Shown in pieces: positions 8,923 through 18,483 of a stretch of 64,000 bases of DNA. Every line of letters starts with the position of its first letter. The first letter of the stretch is position 1. The DNA is from JBDFMH01 sp047238125 (lineage in GTDB: Bacteria; Pseudomonadota; Alphaproteobacteria; Sphingomonadales; Sphingomonadaceae), in assembly GCF_047238125.1 (NCBI RefSeq), contig NZ_JBDFMH010000001.1, forward strand, positions 2,046,001 through 2,110,000, read 5' to 3'. The notes beneath the pieces are model-generated. The model did no database searches. It was not told where the DNA came from and was given only the letters and a program-made list of their open reading frames with translations. The position numbers and the translations under genes were made by a program.

Positions 8923-11900
8923 TTAGAGAAGCTGACGATAGCCGAAGCGCTGGGCTAGCATTCTCGCCGCAGGAAAGCGGCCCGCTCCGGCGTCGAGACG
9001 GAAGGCAAGCCAACCGAATGCAAGTTCCACCGCTGTGAAGGCGAGCCAGAACGCGCCCATTGTAATAGCGTCGTCGCCCGTTGCGCCCCAGCCACGGTCG
9101 GCAAGCCGCCAGCAGGTGCCTACGATGCTCGCAATCAACGTCAGATCGATAAGCGGCGCGATCACTGTCAGCAGCATCTGGAAGAGAATTGCTTGGGGCA
9201 GGCCGAACAGCGCCAAGCCGTGCGGTCGCCCGCGCCCGATCAGGCCGCGATGTTTCCAGAGGCATTGCAGCGTGCCATACGCCCAGCGGAAACGCTGCCT
9301 GAACAAGGCTTGCGCGGTTTCCGGCGCTTCCGTCCATGCCACAGCATCATTGTCGCACACGACCTTCCAGCCCGCGCGCTGGATTGCGATGGTGAGGTCC
9401 TGATCCTCCGCGAGCGTGTCCTCGGGGTAGCCACCCACTTCATCCAAAGCTCGTCGACGCCACGCGCCAACAGCACCGGGCACCACGGTAACCGCGCCAA
9501 GGATCGCCAATGCGCGCCGCTCGATGTTTTGAGCGGAAACATATTCCACACTTTGCCAGCGGGTGATGAGGTTTACGGGATTGCCGATCCTGGCGTTGCC
9601 CGCCACTGCGCCGATGCGCATATCGCCAAACCAAGCGGTTAGCTTGGCGACTGTGTCGGGTTCGAACTCTGTGTCCGCATCGAGCGCGACAACGACGTCG
9701 CCCTTAGACTTGGCCAACGCTGTATTCAGCGCCCGGGCTTTGCCACCGTTTTTCAGCCTAAGGAGACGAACTCGCGGGTCGATCCCGAACGCTCTGGTAA
9801 CGACGTGCGATGTTTCATCTGTGGACCCGTCGTCGATGACGATGACCTCGATCCGGACGCTCGTGCTTGCTAGGATACGGCGCACCGAGGCTTCGATAAC
9901 CCGCGCCTCATTGAAGGCGGGGATCAATACCGACACCAGCGGTGGCACCAGATGTGGCGGGTGCGCTGGCGAGGTCTCGCGCCCTTTCTCAATCATTGCC
10001 AGAGCTGCGAGCAATATCGCCCGGGCTATACCGATGGCAATCGCGGTTGCGAATAGCAGCATAAGGCCGTCCCTCAGGGAGGCGATGCCGTCGAAAAGAA
10101 GCCGACTTCCATTCGCATGGCGCCGAGAGATCCCCGTCAGCGGCGGCATGGCAGCGTCTCGCTCAAGTCCGGCGAGCGTCGAGACAGGGACCAAAGTGTA
10201 GCCGCGATCACGCAGGCCACGGATGATCGCTGGCAAGGCAGCAATGGTCTGTCCGCGGTCGCCCCCAGAATCGTGCAGCAGCACGATGCGGCGCGGCTTG
10301 GACTGGCTGTCCATATCGACTTGAGCGAGGGTGCTGGCGACGATCTTGGTTGCACCAGGAGCACGCCAGTCGAGCGGATCGACGTTGAGGCCAACCGTCA
10401 GATACCCGAGCGCCGCTGCCACCCGGGTCGCGTGCAATTCATCGCTCCGGTCTGGATCGGCGTCGCCCAGAAAGGGAGGCCTAAACAAACGCATCGAGCG
10501 CCCGGTATAGGCTTCTACCACACGCTCCGTTGCAGTGAGTTCGAGGCGGATCGCGGCAGGGGACCGGCGGGCGAGATTCGCGTGCGAGGTGGAATGGTTG
10601 CCGAGCTCGCTGCCCTCGGCGACAATCCGGCGCAACAACGCGCCCTGACCGATCGCGTTGGTGCCGGTCACGAAAAACGTTGCAGGTGCATGCTCGCGGC
10701 GAAGGATGTCGAGAATTTGCGGTGTCCAAGCCGGGTCGGGTCCGTCGTCGAAGGTCAGCGCGATCATCCGCCGCTGCGCGCCAGTCCGCTGGATCGTATC
10801 GGCGGAAGGCAAGCGGACATAACGAACTCGGTCAATCAGCCCGTCGGATCCGACTTGTAGCTCGCGCGCGCCCGGTGCCGCCTCGCCGTCAAGTCGCATG
10901 ACTTCGCCCGAGCCCCGCACAGTGACCCCGGCCAACGCCGGCATGACTTCAAGCCCAGCCTGATTGCCGTGCAGCGCTGCCCAAAACCCCGGGTCTTCGC
11001 TGCCAAGCCGCCACAAAGCGACTTGGGCCACTCCCAAATCATCGAGTAGCCGCAACTGGTTCGTTGCGCTGATCGCATCGAGCATCCAGACCTGATGGTC
11101 ACGGCCCTTTATGCGGTAGGCGAAATGTGCGTTTCCGCTCATGCGGTCAAAGATCGGCACAGCGCTAGCTTCGACGGCACGGGTCCAGGCCTCTGAGACA
11201 GTCAGCGGCTCGGTCGTCGTCCCGTTCCAGTCGTAGGCATAGTTGCCGATCGCCACGATCGCTTTTTCGCGACCGATGGCTGCCACCGCCTGCGCGACAA
11301 CGCGAGCGAACCAGGGTTGGGAGGCGATCGGTCCGGCGGACCCTCCCATCCAATGCTCGTCATATGCCATCAGAACGACTCGATCGGCCGCGTCCGCATA
11401 TGCGGCGAGATCCCAGTCGGGATCGCCGACCGGCGCGGCGATTGCAACCCACCAGCCGCGAGGCGCGAAGGCCACCCGTAGGTCGGACAGAAGTCGACGA
11501 TAATGGATGTGCGCTGCCCGCGGTAGATTCTCGAGATCGAGCATCACGCCGTGCCCTCCCTCCGCCTCTACCATGCGGATCAGCGAGCGAACGAAGCGGT
11601 AGCGCGCTCTCTCGTCGGCGAGCATCCTGGCGGTGCCTGCACCGTCCCAGGCGCCATCGGCCGTCGCGTTCTGGACCATCGGCATGAGGCGTGGCCGCCG
11701 CGCAGAACGTTCGAGCAGCGTATGGAGACGGGTGTCGGGTTCGTGGTTCAGCGCCCCGTTTCTGACGGTTGCTAGACCGGGAACCAGCCAGGAGACCTCG
11801 CCGACGTGCCCTACGAGGGCTCGCCGCGAGGCTTCGTCCCACGGCATGTAGAAGGCAAACAGTTCTCGCGCTGGGGCTATCTTCGATTCAGATTGCGCAG

Positions 11901-12135
11901 TCAGCCACGGCCCGGGCGCCACCCGGGCGGCGGTGGACGTAATCTTGGTAGGGCGCGCCGCATCCTCCGCGAAGCGCATCGCCGAGCGCGGACTCGTGCC
12001 CGACACGGTCAACCCAAGCGCGACCAGCAGAGCCAATCCGCTAGCAACGGCCGCCAGCAACAGCATGCGCACATAGAGTGCGCGCCGCCCCGACGCATCA
12101 TAGAAGATCGGCTTGTTCACGTTGCCCCCCAACAT
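8923..12135 (-). CDS. Trifunctional GH18-like / NodB deacetylase / GT2 glycosyltransferase
   Basis: A 1070-residue protein. An N-terminal membrane anchor (about residues 20-45) is followed by a GH18-type glycosidase fold (LDLENL, VLMAYDEHWMGG, about 90-400). Next is a NodB polysaccharide deacetylase with IALTFDDGPD (about 458), the metal site HSTSH and RPPFLGD, then a membrane helix and a processive GT2 synthase (SVLIPAFNEA from about 733, DADTEFE, TLAEDQD, QRFRW) with two or three terminal helices. The architecture suggests synthesis and trimming of a GlcNAc-type exopolysaccharide across the inner membrane (inference). The frame ends at QRFGYRQLL although 51 more family-like codons follow a TAA, so the C-terminus is truncated. 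A GTG at 12120 is an alternative start after GGGGGG. It stands alone among c-di-GMP genes, a plausible regulatory input. Confidence 0.87.
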   Translation of the reverse strand: MLGGNVNKPIFYDASGRRALYVRMLLLAAVASGLALLVALGLTVSGTSPRSAMRFAEDAARPTKITSTAARVAPGPWLTAQSESKIAPARELFAFYMPWDEASRRALVGHVGEVSWLVPGLATVRNGALNHEPDTRLHTLLERSARRPRLMPMVQNATADGAWDGAGTARMLADERARYRFVRSLIRMVEAEGGHGVMLDLENLPRAAHIHYRRLLSDLRVAFAPRGWWVAIAAPVGDPDWDLAAYADAADRVVLMAYDEHWMGGSAGPIASQPWFARVVAQAVAAIGREKAIVAIGNYAYDWNGTTTEPLTVSEAWTRAVEASAVPIFDRMSGNAHFAYRIKGRDHQVWMLDAISATNQLRLLDDLGVAQVALWRLGSEDPGFWAALHGNQAGLEVMPALAGVTVRGSGEVMRLDGEAAPGARELQVGSDGLIDRVRYVRLPSADTIQRTGAQRRMIALTFDDGPDPAWTPQILDILRREHAPATFFVTGTNAIGQGALLRRIVAEGSELGNHSTSHANLARRSPAAIRLELTATERVVEAYTGRSMRLFRPPFLGDADPDRSDELHATRVAAALGYLTVGLNVDPLDWRAPGATKIVASTLAQVDMDSQSKPRRIVLLHDSGGDRGQTIAALPAIIRGLRDRGYTLVPVSTLAGLERDAAMPPLTGISRRHANGSRLLFDGIASLRDGLMLLFATAIAIGIARAILLAALAMIEKGRETSPAHPPHLVPPLVSVLIPAFNEARVIEASVRRILASTSVRIEVIVIDDGSTDETSHVVTRAFGIDPRVRLLRLKNGGKARALNTALAKSKGDVVVALDADTEFEPDTVAKLTAWFGDMRIGAVAGNARIGNPVNLITRWQSVEYVSAQNIERRALAILGAVTVVPGAVGAWRRRALDEVGGYPEDTLAEDQDLTIAIQRAGWKVVCDNDAVAWTEAPETAQALFRQRFRWAYGTLQCLWKHRGLIGRGRPHGLALFGLPQAILFQMLLTVIAPLIDLTLIASIVGTCWRLADRGWGATGDDAITMGAFWLAFTAVELAFGWLAFRLDAGAGRFPAARMLAQRFGYRQLL

Positions 12136-12676
12136 GATGGCGCTGGCTACGCCAAAGTGGTAAACATGTTCTTAGGGATCCACTCGCATCTAAGCCGCAT
12201 ATTATCGAATAGGAGATTGTTGCGGACTGGTCGGCGATCCCGCGGAACAAGCATGATGATTGTCTGGCGACCTACGGGAATTGAGGATTCACCTCCCCCG
12301 TTATTAAGTTAAGATACGGCTTGATTACAACAGTTTTCGTCGACAGACGGTGTCGACCTTCAGGGCCCAGTTCATCGGCAGCTTTTATTCCGCCCCTGTC
12401 GCGTTGACGGTGAGCGGTGATGGGGAGTTGTGCTGACGCCATTCTGCAGGACGCCGGCTCGATATCTGCGCGAAGCGTAGCTCGCTGAACCTAAGCAAAT
12501 GGCACAGGCCCTGGCTGGCGATCCGCATACAGACCGCAGAATGTTCGAGATTGTAGAGGTAGCGGTTCGTCGAAGGCAATAATGGGGTCAGAATAGACAC
12601 CCGTAAATCTACGATGATTCACCATTTGCTTACCCGAAAAGCAGTCTGTGAGCTCACGTCAATGCGGAGAGCTTCC
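12136..12676. other. Gap upstream of the chemotaxis operon, with a possible mobile-element remnant
   Basis: This stretch should hold divergent promoters for the polysaccharide gene and the chemotaxis operon, but no convincing boxes stand out. Between 12385 and 12600 a 71-codon minus-strand frame (starting MSILTPLLPSTNRYLYNLEHS) is open but I cannot assign it. At 12576-12596 the string GGGGTCAGAATAGACACCC resembles flanks often seen beside REP-type transposases (from memory, uncertain). It may be the decayed edge of an insertion. Confidence 0.3.
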
Positions 12677-14218
12677 ATGGATACGCGTTCTGATAACGGC
12701 AATCGCCTCAGGTTTTTTGGAATCGACAAGGGCGATTACGACAGCTTTCCCGCGATCCTGAAGTCTTTCCAGAAGCACGCGCCGGGCGCGCTCAGCAAAT
12801 TCTTCGACAAGATCGCGGTCACTCCCGAGTGCGCCAAATTCTTTCCGTCAAGACAGATCATGGATCACGCGCGTGAAAAGCAACTCAATCATTGGACGCA
12901 GCTATTCTCCCATGAAATCAGCGATACCTATTTCGCCAAGGCCGAGCAGATTGGCAATGTTCACGCACGCATAGGCCTTGCTCCCACATGGTATATCGGC
13001 GGCTACGCCATCGTTCTTGAAGAAGTCATTCAGGAAATGATCGACAGAACCGGGATTGGCCGCCTGATCGGCTCACGTCTTGGCCGGATGATTTCCACGC
13101 TGGTAAAATGTGCGTTTCTGGACATGGACATCGCCCTCTCGAGCTATTTTCGCGCCGAGGAAGGGCAGCGGCTGGCCGTGATCGCGCGGGTCGGCGAAGC
13201 TCTGGAAGGACTCGCAAAGGGAGATTTTACCGTAACTCTTGAAGGACTTCCAGAAAGCTTCGCAAAGGTTGAGCAGGATTTTGAGTTTATGCGCAGCCGG
13301 ATCAGCGAGACTTTGCTGCAGGTGTCTCAGACCGCTGAGAGCATCAACACTGGCTCTATCGAAATCAGCCAGGCGTCGGACGACCTGTCGACCCGCACCG
13401 AGCAGCAGGCAGCTTCGCTTGAGCAGACCGCAGCCGCGATGGACCAGTTGACAGGAGGCGTCCGCGAAACGGCCGATGGGGCAGCGCATGTTAATCGGTC
13501 GGTCGGCGAAGCGCATCAGGATGCGACCCAGGGCGGCGCGGTCGTCAAGGAGGCGGTCGTGGCGATGGACGACATTCAGCGCTCGGCGCAGGAGATCGCC
13601 CAAATCATCAATGTGATTGATGGCATTGCCTTCCAGACCAACCTCCTTGCGTTGAACGCTGGCGTAGAGGCGGCGCGCGCTGGGGATGCGGGCAAGGGAT
13701 TTGCCGTGGTCGCAAACGAGGTCCGCGCCTTGGCTCAGCGCTCTGCGGACGCAGCCAAGCATATCAAGGAGCTTATCGGCGAAAGTTCGAAGCAGGTTGG
13801 GCGCGGAGTGGAGCTGGTTGGTCAGTCCGGTGAGGCTTTGGACCGCATCGTCGCCAAGGTGGCCGAGATCGCAAAGCTTGCCGGCAACATCTCTGGCCTG
13901 GCTGCCGCACAGTCGAACAGTCTTCAGCAAGTTAATGCCGCGGTGGGCGAGATGGACAAGATGACGCAGCAGAATGCGGCAATGGTCGAACAGTCGACCG
14001 CGGCGGCCCGTAGCCTAGCCGGTGAGGCCGATCAGCTGACGGAGCTAGTCTCGCGTTTCAAGCTGGGCGATGCGCCCGGCGAGATCGTTGCGTCGATCCA
14101 TCCGGCGGCGGTCCAGGCGGCGCGGAAACGCGCTCCGCGCACCGCCCCGCGAATGGCGACGCGTGGCAACCTGGCGATCGCCTTGAGGCCTGGTGCCGAG
14201 GATTGGTCGGAATTCTGA
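12677..14218 (+). CDS. Globin-coupled methyl-accepting chemotaxis receptor (HemAT-like aerotaxis)
   Basis: A 513-residue soluble receptor from the preferred ATG, which follows GGAGAG; earlier ATGs in frame at 12614 and 12662 lack such a site. Residues about 10-165 form a protoglobin sensor with a proximal haem His in NVHARIGLAPTWY (His 96), the hallmark of HemAT-type O2 receptors. A HAMP-like linker (VGEALEGLAKGDF) leads to the signalling hairpin whose tip reads IAFQTNLLALNAGVEAARAG, with methylation-helix sequence on both sides. The last residues, EDWSEF, match the xWxxF pentapeptide that tethers CheR/CheB. There is no membrane segment, so it senses internal oxygen. It heads the operon with STAS, cheA, cheR, cheB, cheD, cheY and cheW. 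Confidence 0.93.
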   Translation: MDTRSDNGNRLRFFGIDKGDYDSFPAILKSFQKHAPGALSKFFDKIAVTPECAKFFPSRQIMDHAREKQLNHWTQLFSHEISDTYFAKAEQIGNVHARIGLAPTWYIGGYAIVLEEVIQEMIDRTGIGRLIGSRLGRMISTLVKCAFLDMDIALSSYFRAEEGQRLAVIARVGEALEGLAKGDFTVTLEGLPESFAKVEQDFEFMRSRISETLLQVSQTAESINTGSIEISQASDDLSTRTEQQAASLEQTAAAMDQLTGGVRETADGAAHVNRSVGEAHQDATQGGAVVKEAVVAMDDIQRSAQEIAQIINVIDGIAFQTNLLALNAGVEAARAGDAGKGFAVVANEVRALAQRSADAAKHIKELIGESSKQVGRGVELVGQSGEALDRIVAKVAEIAKLAGNISGLAAAQSNSLQQVNAAVGEMDKMTQQNAAMVEQSTAAARSLAGEADQLTELVSRFKLGDAPGEIVASIHPAAVQAARKRAPRTAPRMATRGNLAIALRPGAEDWSEF

Positions 14219-14242
14219 TCAGCCGTTCGGAGGTGTCGCGAC

Positions 14243-14521
14243 ATGCGCCAGATAACTCTGCTCGCGAATTTGGATCGCGAAGGTGTGCGCCTGATGGCCA
14301 GCGAGCTCCGCGATCTGATCGATCGTGGCGATCCGATCATGCTGGATGCCAGCAAGGTCGAACGTGTCGGGCTGCCAGCAATCCAGCTGCTTTTAAGCGC
14401 GATGCGCAATGCTGCCATGGGCGAACCGGATGTGCGGCTCGTTGCAGCGTCTGATGAACTCCGGCAGGCGGCCTCGCTGGCAGGCGTCGACGGGCTGCTC
14501 GGCCTGACCGAGAATTGCTGA
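14243..14521 (+). CDS. Small STAS-domain protein of the chemotaxis operon
   Basis: A 92-residue single-domain protein with the STAS fold of anti-sigma-factor antagonists: an N-terminal strand, then MLDASKVERVGLPAIQLLLSA followed by a C-terminal helix. In phosphorylatable STAS antagonists the loop carries Asp-Ser/Thr; here the position reads Val-Gly, so switching by Ser phosphorylation is unlikely. GGAGG sits 8 bases before the ATG, and the gene ends one base before cheA starts. STAS proteins occur beside cheA in some alphaproteobacterial and other chemosensory operons, but their job there is not settled. A role as an adaptor on CheA is inference. Confidence 0.8.
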   Translation: MRQITLLANLDREGVRLMASELRDLIDRGDPIMLDASKVERVGLPAIQLLLSAMRNAAMGEPDVRLVAASDELRQAASLAGVDGLLGLTENC

Positions 14522-14522
14522 C

Positions 14523-16613
14523 ATGAGCCCCGACGATATCCAAACCATCTTCCTGCAGGAATGCGAGGAGGGACTGGTCAGCGCGGAGACCGGGCTGCTG
14601 GCAGTCAAATCCGGCGACTTCGATCATGAGACGATCAATACGATCTTTCGAGCCGTCCACTCGATCAAGGGAGGCGCAGGGGCGTTTGGCTTTGGCGCGC
14701 TCCAGTCCTTCACCCATCACTTCGAGACTCTGCTGGACAAGGTGCGGGATCGCGAATTGCCAGTCACCCCATCGCTGGTCGAAGTCCTGATCGCGGCTTT
14801 CGATGTCCTGGCCGACCATGTTGCGGCGATCCGCGGCGATGCCAAGCAGCCTGAAGACGCTGCGATGCTCCAGACGCTAGCTGATGCCCTGAAGGCATCC
14901 GCAGCGATCGCGGACGGCGCGTCGGTCCCGGAAGGCTCGGCCGACCTACCCGATCTGTCGTTCGATCTTGCGGCGCTGATGGCAGATATGGCAGCAACCG
15001 AGGGCGGCGCAGATCTGAAGGCAGACTGGAAAGTCGTCTTCACGCCCACCTCGGCTGACCTGCTCCACGGTGGCGAGCCATTGCTGCTCATCCGAGAGCT
15101 GCTTGCACTTGGCGGGCGCATCGTGGCGGTCGACATGAAGTGCATTCCGTCGCTCGATGCCTTCGATTGCGAAGCCACCTATCTCGGCTGGACGTTACGC
15201 TTGCCTGCAAGCGTTCCCGAAGCCGCGATTGTTGAGATCTTCGACTTCGTGGCCAAGCCGTCGAGCGTGTCGATCATTCGAGCCATTGATGATGCTGACT
15301 GGCACGCACAGCCGGAGCACAAGCCTGCTACACCGGTCACCAGCCCGGTTGCCGAGCCCGACCAGGGCCCCCTTACCCTTCCCGATCGTGCGCCGGCGCA
15401 GGGGCCGGGCGCTGACCGCGGCCGTCAGTCTTCAGGCGCAATGATTCGGGTGGACCTCGAAAAGCTCGATCGGCTGGTCGATCTGGTGGGCGAACTGGTC
15501 ATCACCCAATCGATGCTGTCGCAGCGGCTGTCGTTCCAGGGACTGGCAGCACTGGATGAGCTCGGCGATCTCGACCAGCTCACCCGCGAGCTTCAGGACA
15601 GCGCGATGGCTATCCGCGCGCAACCGGTCAAATCGGTCTTCAGCCGAGTGCCACGGATCATCAGAGAACTTGAAGCATCGACCGGCAAGCGCGTTTCCCT
15701 TCAAGTCGAAGGTGAAGCGACCGAACTGGACAAGACAGTGATCGAGCGCATCGGTGAGCCACTAACCCACCTCGTGCGGAACTGCGTGGATCACGGAATT
15801 GAAGCCCCATCTACGCGCATAGCTCAAGGCAAGCCAGCTGAGGGGCTGCTACGTCTGACCGCCGAGCATAAGGGCAGCCGTATCGTGATCTCGGTAGGCG
15901 ACGACGGCGCAGGAATTGATCGAGACCGTGTGCTTTCGCTGGCTATCGAGCGCGGCATTATTCCTGCCGATGCGAAGCTGAGTGACGAAGAGATCGACCA
16001 GCTGATCTTCGCACCAGGGTTTTCGACGGCCAAGCAAGTTTCCAATATCTCCGGTCGCGGTGTCGGAATGGATGTCGTTCGCCAGAATGTTCAGGCCCTC
16101 GGCGGCCGCATCACGATCCAGTCGACACCGGGCAAAGGCTCCACATTTGCACTGGCGTTGCCGCTAACCCTCGCCATCGTCGATGGTATGATCGTATCGG
16201 TCGGCGAACAGACCTACATCATCCCCCTGACGCATGTCATCGAAAGCCTGCGGCCTGCCAAAGGTGCGGTGCAGACCACCGGTTTCGGCAATCGCATCCT
16301 GAATGTTCGCGGCTCTTTCGTTCCCGTGCTTAGCGTCGGAACGCAACTCGGCATCGAGGGAGCGATCGAGGAACCGTCGGAAGCGGTGCTGATCGTCGTA
16401 GAAACCGAGAATGCGGGCACCGCAATCTTAATGGTCGATGCAATCATCGATCAGCGCCAGGTCGTCATCAAAAGCCTGGAAACACATTATCAGCAGGTGG
16501 ATGGCGTCGCTGGCGCCACGATCCTCGGCGATGGTCGGGTTGCGCTGATCTTGGATGTGGAAGGCATGGTCGGCCTGCTTCCCGGCGGTCAGCAGCGGCT
16601 CCGTGCGGTATGA
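14523..16613 (+). CDS. cheA: Chemotaxis histidine kinase CheA
   Basis: A 696-residue CheA with the usual domain order. P1 (HPt) carries the phospho-acceptor His 46 in FRAVHSIKGGAGAFG. A P2-like region with the pattern LLLIRELLALGG lies at about 175-260, then a Pro-rich linker. P3 dimerisation starts near residue 307 (LDRLVDLVGELVITQSML). The P4 ATPase has the N box HLVRNCVDHGIEAP (about 415-428), DDGAGID, and the G box GRGVGMDVVR (about 510). P5, a CheW-like domain, fills the C-terminus. It takes its signal from the globin receptor encoded just upstream and phosphorylates CheY, CheB and perhaps the other receivers in the operon. It overlaps cheR by ATGA. Confidence 0.97.
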   Translation: MSPDDIQTIFLQECEEGLVSAETGLLAVKSGDFDHETINTIFRAVHSIKGGAGAFGFGALQSFTHHFETLLDKVRDRELPVTPSLVEVLIAAFDVLADHVAAIRGDAKQPEDAAMLQTLADALKASAAIADGASVPEGSADLPDLSFDLAALMADMAATEGGADLKADWKVVFTPTSADLLHGGEPLLLIRELLALGGRIVAVDMKCIPSLDAFDCEATYLGWTLRLPASVPEAAIVEIFDFVAKPSSVSIIRAIDDADWHAQPEHKPATPVTSPVAEPDQGPLTLPDRAPAQGPGADRGRQSSGAMIRVDLEKLDRLVDLVGELVITQSMLSQRLSFQGLAALDELGDLDQLTRELQDSAMAIRAQPVKSVFSRVPRIIRELEASTGKRVSLQVEGEATELDKTVIERIGEPLTHLVRNCVDHGIEAPSTRIAQGKPAEGLLRLTAEHKGSRIVISVGDDGAGIDRDRVLSLAIERGIIPADAKLSDEEIDQLIFAPGFSTAKQVSNISGRGVGMDVVRQNVQALGGRITIQSTPGKGSTFALALPLTLAIVDGMIVSVGEQTYIIPLTHVIESLRPAKGAVQTTGFGNRILNVRGSFVPVLSVGTQLGIEGAIEEPSEAVLIVVETENAGTAILMVDAIIDQRQVVIKSLETHYQQVDGVAGATILGDGRVALILDVEGMVGLLPGGQQRLRAV

Positions 16614-17464
16614 TTGCTTCCACACCCTCCCTGAGCGATGATCGCGAGCTTTCCGCTGCCGACTTCGCGGTGGTGGCGCGGATCGCGCACGCGCATGCTG
16701 GGATCGTGCTCCACGAGGGCAAGCGGATGCTGGTCTCGTCGCGGCTGGCCAAGCTGGTCCGCCAGCATGATTGTGCAAATCTGCGCGACTATGTTCAGCT
16801 CATCAGCCGCGATGCCGCAGCACGTGTTCGAGCCATCGAGGCACTGACCACCAACCATACCAAGTTCTTCCGCGAAGATCACCATTTTGCCCATGTCGAG
16901 AAGATGTTGCGCCCGGCCATCAGTGCGCGGCTGCAAGCCGGCGATCGAGCGCGCCTTTGGTCTGCGGGGTCTTCTTCGGGAGAAGAGGTCTACTCACTTG
17001 CGATGACGCTGTTGGGCACTGATCCCGCAGCCGGGCAACGAATGGCGGCGGGCAATCTGGCCCTGTTGGCAACGGATATCAACGCGCAGATGATTGCGGT
17101 TGGAAAGACGGGCCAATACTCGGTGGATGACGCCGGCACTATTCCGCCGTCCTATGCACGGCTTTGGATCGATACTGATGGTGCTCGGGTAACGATGCGG
17201 TCCGAACTGCGCAGGCTCGTGCGGTTCCGCCAGCTTAACTTGATGCTCGAATGGCCGATGACTGGCCAGTTCGATGCAATCTTCTGCCGAAACACGATGA
17301 TCTATTTCGACGCTCCGACTAATGAGCGCCTGCAATGCCGACTGGCTCATCAGCTGAAGCCCGGCGGCTATCTTTACATCGGTCACTCGGAACGGCTGCT
17401 CGGCAATGCCGCGAGCCTGCTGCGGCCGGTCGGCCAAACCATTTTTAGGAAGGTGGGGACATGA
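16610..17464 (+). CDS. cheR: Chemoreceptor methyltransferase CheR
   Basis: A 284-residue SAM-dependent glutamate methyltransferase that methylates receptor signalling helices for adaptation. The N-terminal helical domain includes LTTNHTKFFRE, the conserved TTN..FFR signature; the SAM-binding part has SAGSSSGEEVYSLAM and LLATDIN, and FDAIFCRNTMIYFD marks the C-terminal catalytic fold. It overlaps both neighbours by four bases (ATGA), so it is translationally coupled to cheA and cheB. The receptor's EDWSEF tail is the likely docking site. Confidence 0.96.
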   Translation: MIASTPSLSDDRELSAADFAVVARIAHAHAGIVLHEGKRMLVSSRLAKLVRQHDCANLRDYVQLISRDAAARVRAIEALTTNHTKFFREDHHFAHVEKMLRPAISARLQAGDRARLWSAGSSSGEEVYSLAMTLLGTDPAAGQRMAAGNLALLATDINAQMIAVGKTGQYSVDDAGTIPPSYARLWIDTDGARVTMRSELRRLVRFRQLNLMLEWPMTGQFDAIFCRNTMIYFDAPTNERLQCRLAHQLKPGGYLYIGHSERLLGNAASLLRPVGQTIFRKVGT

Positions 17465-18483
17465 GGATACGCGCGCTCGTCGTCGACGACTCTCCTACCA
17501 TGCGCGGGCTAGTCGCCGCGCTCCTCGCGCGCGATCCCGAGATCGAAGTCGTCGGCACCGCGGCGGCGCCCGCCGAAGCGCGCGCAATGATCCGCGACCT
17601 CGATCCCGACGTTGTCACGCTGGACATTGAGATGCCCGGAATGGACGGATTGTCCTTTCTCGAAAAGATCATGCGACTGCGCCCGACGCCTGTCGTCATG
17701 GTGTCCTCCCAAACCAAGCGCGGTGCCGATGCGACCGTGCGCGCGCTGGAGCTTGGCGCAATCGATTGCTACGCCAAGCCAGTCGGAGGGCTCGGCTCTC
17801 TGATGGAGAACGACGCCGGCGAGTTGGCAGTAAAGGTCAGGCAAGCCGCAGCATGCCGTGATCGCGTGCGCCGTCATCATCTTGGTCGTCGCGCCGCAGA
17901 TGGCTATGCCTGGAACGGGCGTGTCGCCTGCCTCGCGGCGTCGACGGGCGGCGTCGAGGCGCTCGGCACCCTTCTGCAGGACTTCCCCGTTGACTGCCCG
18001 CCTACGGTGATCGTGCAGCATATGCCAGCCGGCTTTACGCGCATGTTTGCGACACGGCTCGATAGCCGGCTCGCGGCGAGGGTGATGGAAGCCGAGGATG
18101 GTCTGCCAATCGAGCAGGGCCATGTCTACATCGCGCCCGGCGGCGCACGCCATCTGACACTGAGCGGCCGTGAGCGGCTGACTTGCAGGCTGGTCGACGC
18201 CGCCCCTCTGTCGGGACATCGGCCTGCGGCAGATGCCCTCTTTCAGTCGCTCAACGGCTGGCCGCCTGACAAAATCGTGGGCGTCGTGCTGACCGGCATG
18301 GGCGAGGACGGCGCGGCCGGCCTAGCTGAGCTCCGCCGGCGTGGTGCATCAACGATTGGGCAGGATGAAGCGACATCGCTCATCTACGGCATGCCGCGCG
18401 CCGCGGCTGAGCGCGGCGCCTTGACTGAAGTGCTTCCGCTCAATCGGATCGCGGCGCGTATCCTGGAGTTGTGCCGATGCTGA
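17461..18483 (+). CDS. cheB: Chemotaxis methylesterase/response regulator CheB
   Basis: A 340-residue CheB with an N-terminal receiver (VVDDSPTMR; phospho-acceptor Asp 55 in VTLDIEMPG; TxK switch in VSSQTKRG) and a C-terminal methylesterase/glutamine deamidase. The whole catalytic triad is present: Ser 161 in AASTGG, His 187 in VQHMPAGFT, and Asp 283 in GMGEDGAAG. It removes receptor methyl groups when phosphorylated by CheA. It is coupled to cheR by ATGA, and cheD starts inside its last codons. It is the enzymatically complete one of two CheB-like genes in this operon. Confidence 0.96.
   Translation: MRIRALVVDDSPTMRGLVAALLARDPEIEVVGTAAAPAEARAMIRDLDPDVVTLDIEMPGMDGLSFLEKIMRLRPTPVVMVSSQTKRGADATVRALELGAIDCYAKPVGGLGSLMENDAGELAVKVRQAAACRDRVRRHHLGRRAADGYAWNGRVACLAASTGGVEALGTLLQDFPVDCPPTVIVQHMPAGFTRMFATRLDSRLAARVMEAEDGLPIEQGHVYIAPGGARHLTLSGRERLTCRLVDAAPLSGHRPAADALFQSLNGWPPDKIVGVVLTGMGEDGAAGLAELRRRGASTIGQDEATSLIYGMPRAAAERGALTEVLPLNRIAARILELCRC

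Noticed and set aside
12385..12600. 71-codon minus-strand frame as a gene
   Set aside because: No ribosome site or domain; kept only as a possible remnant of a mobile element.
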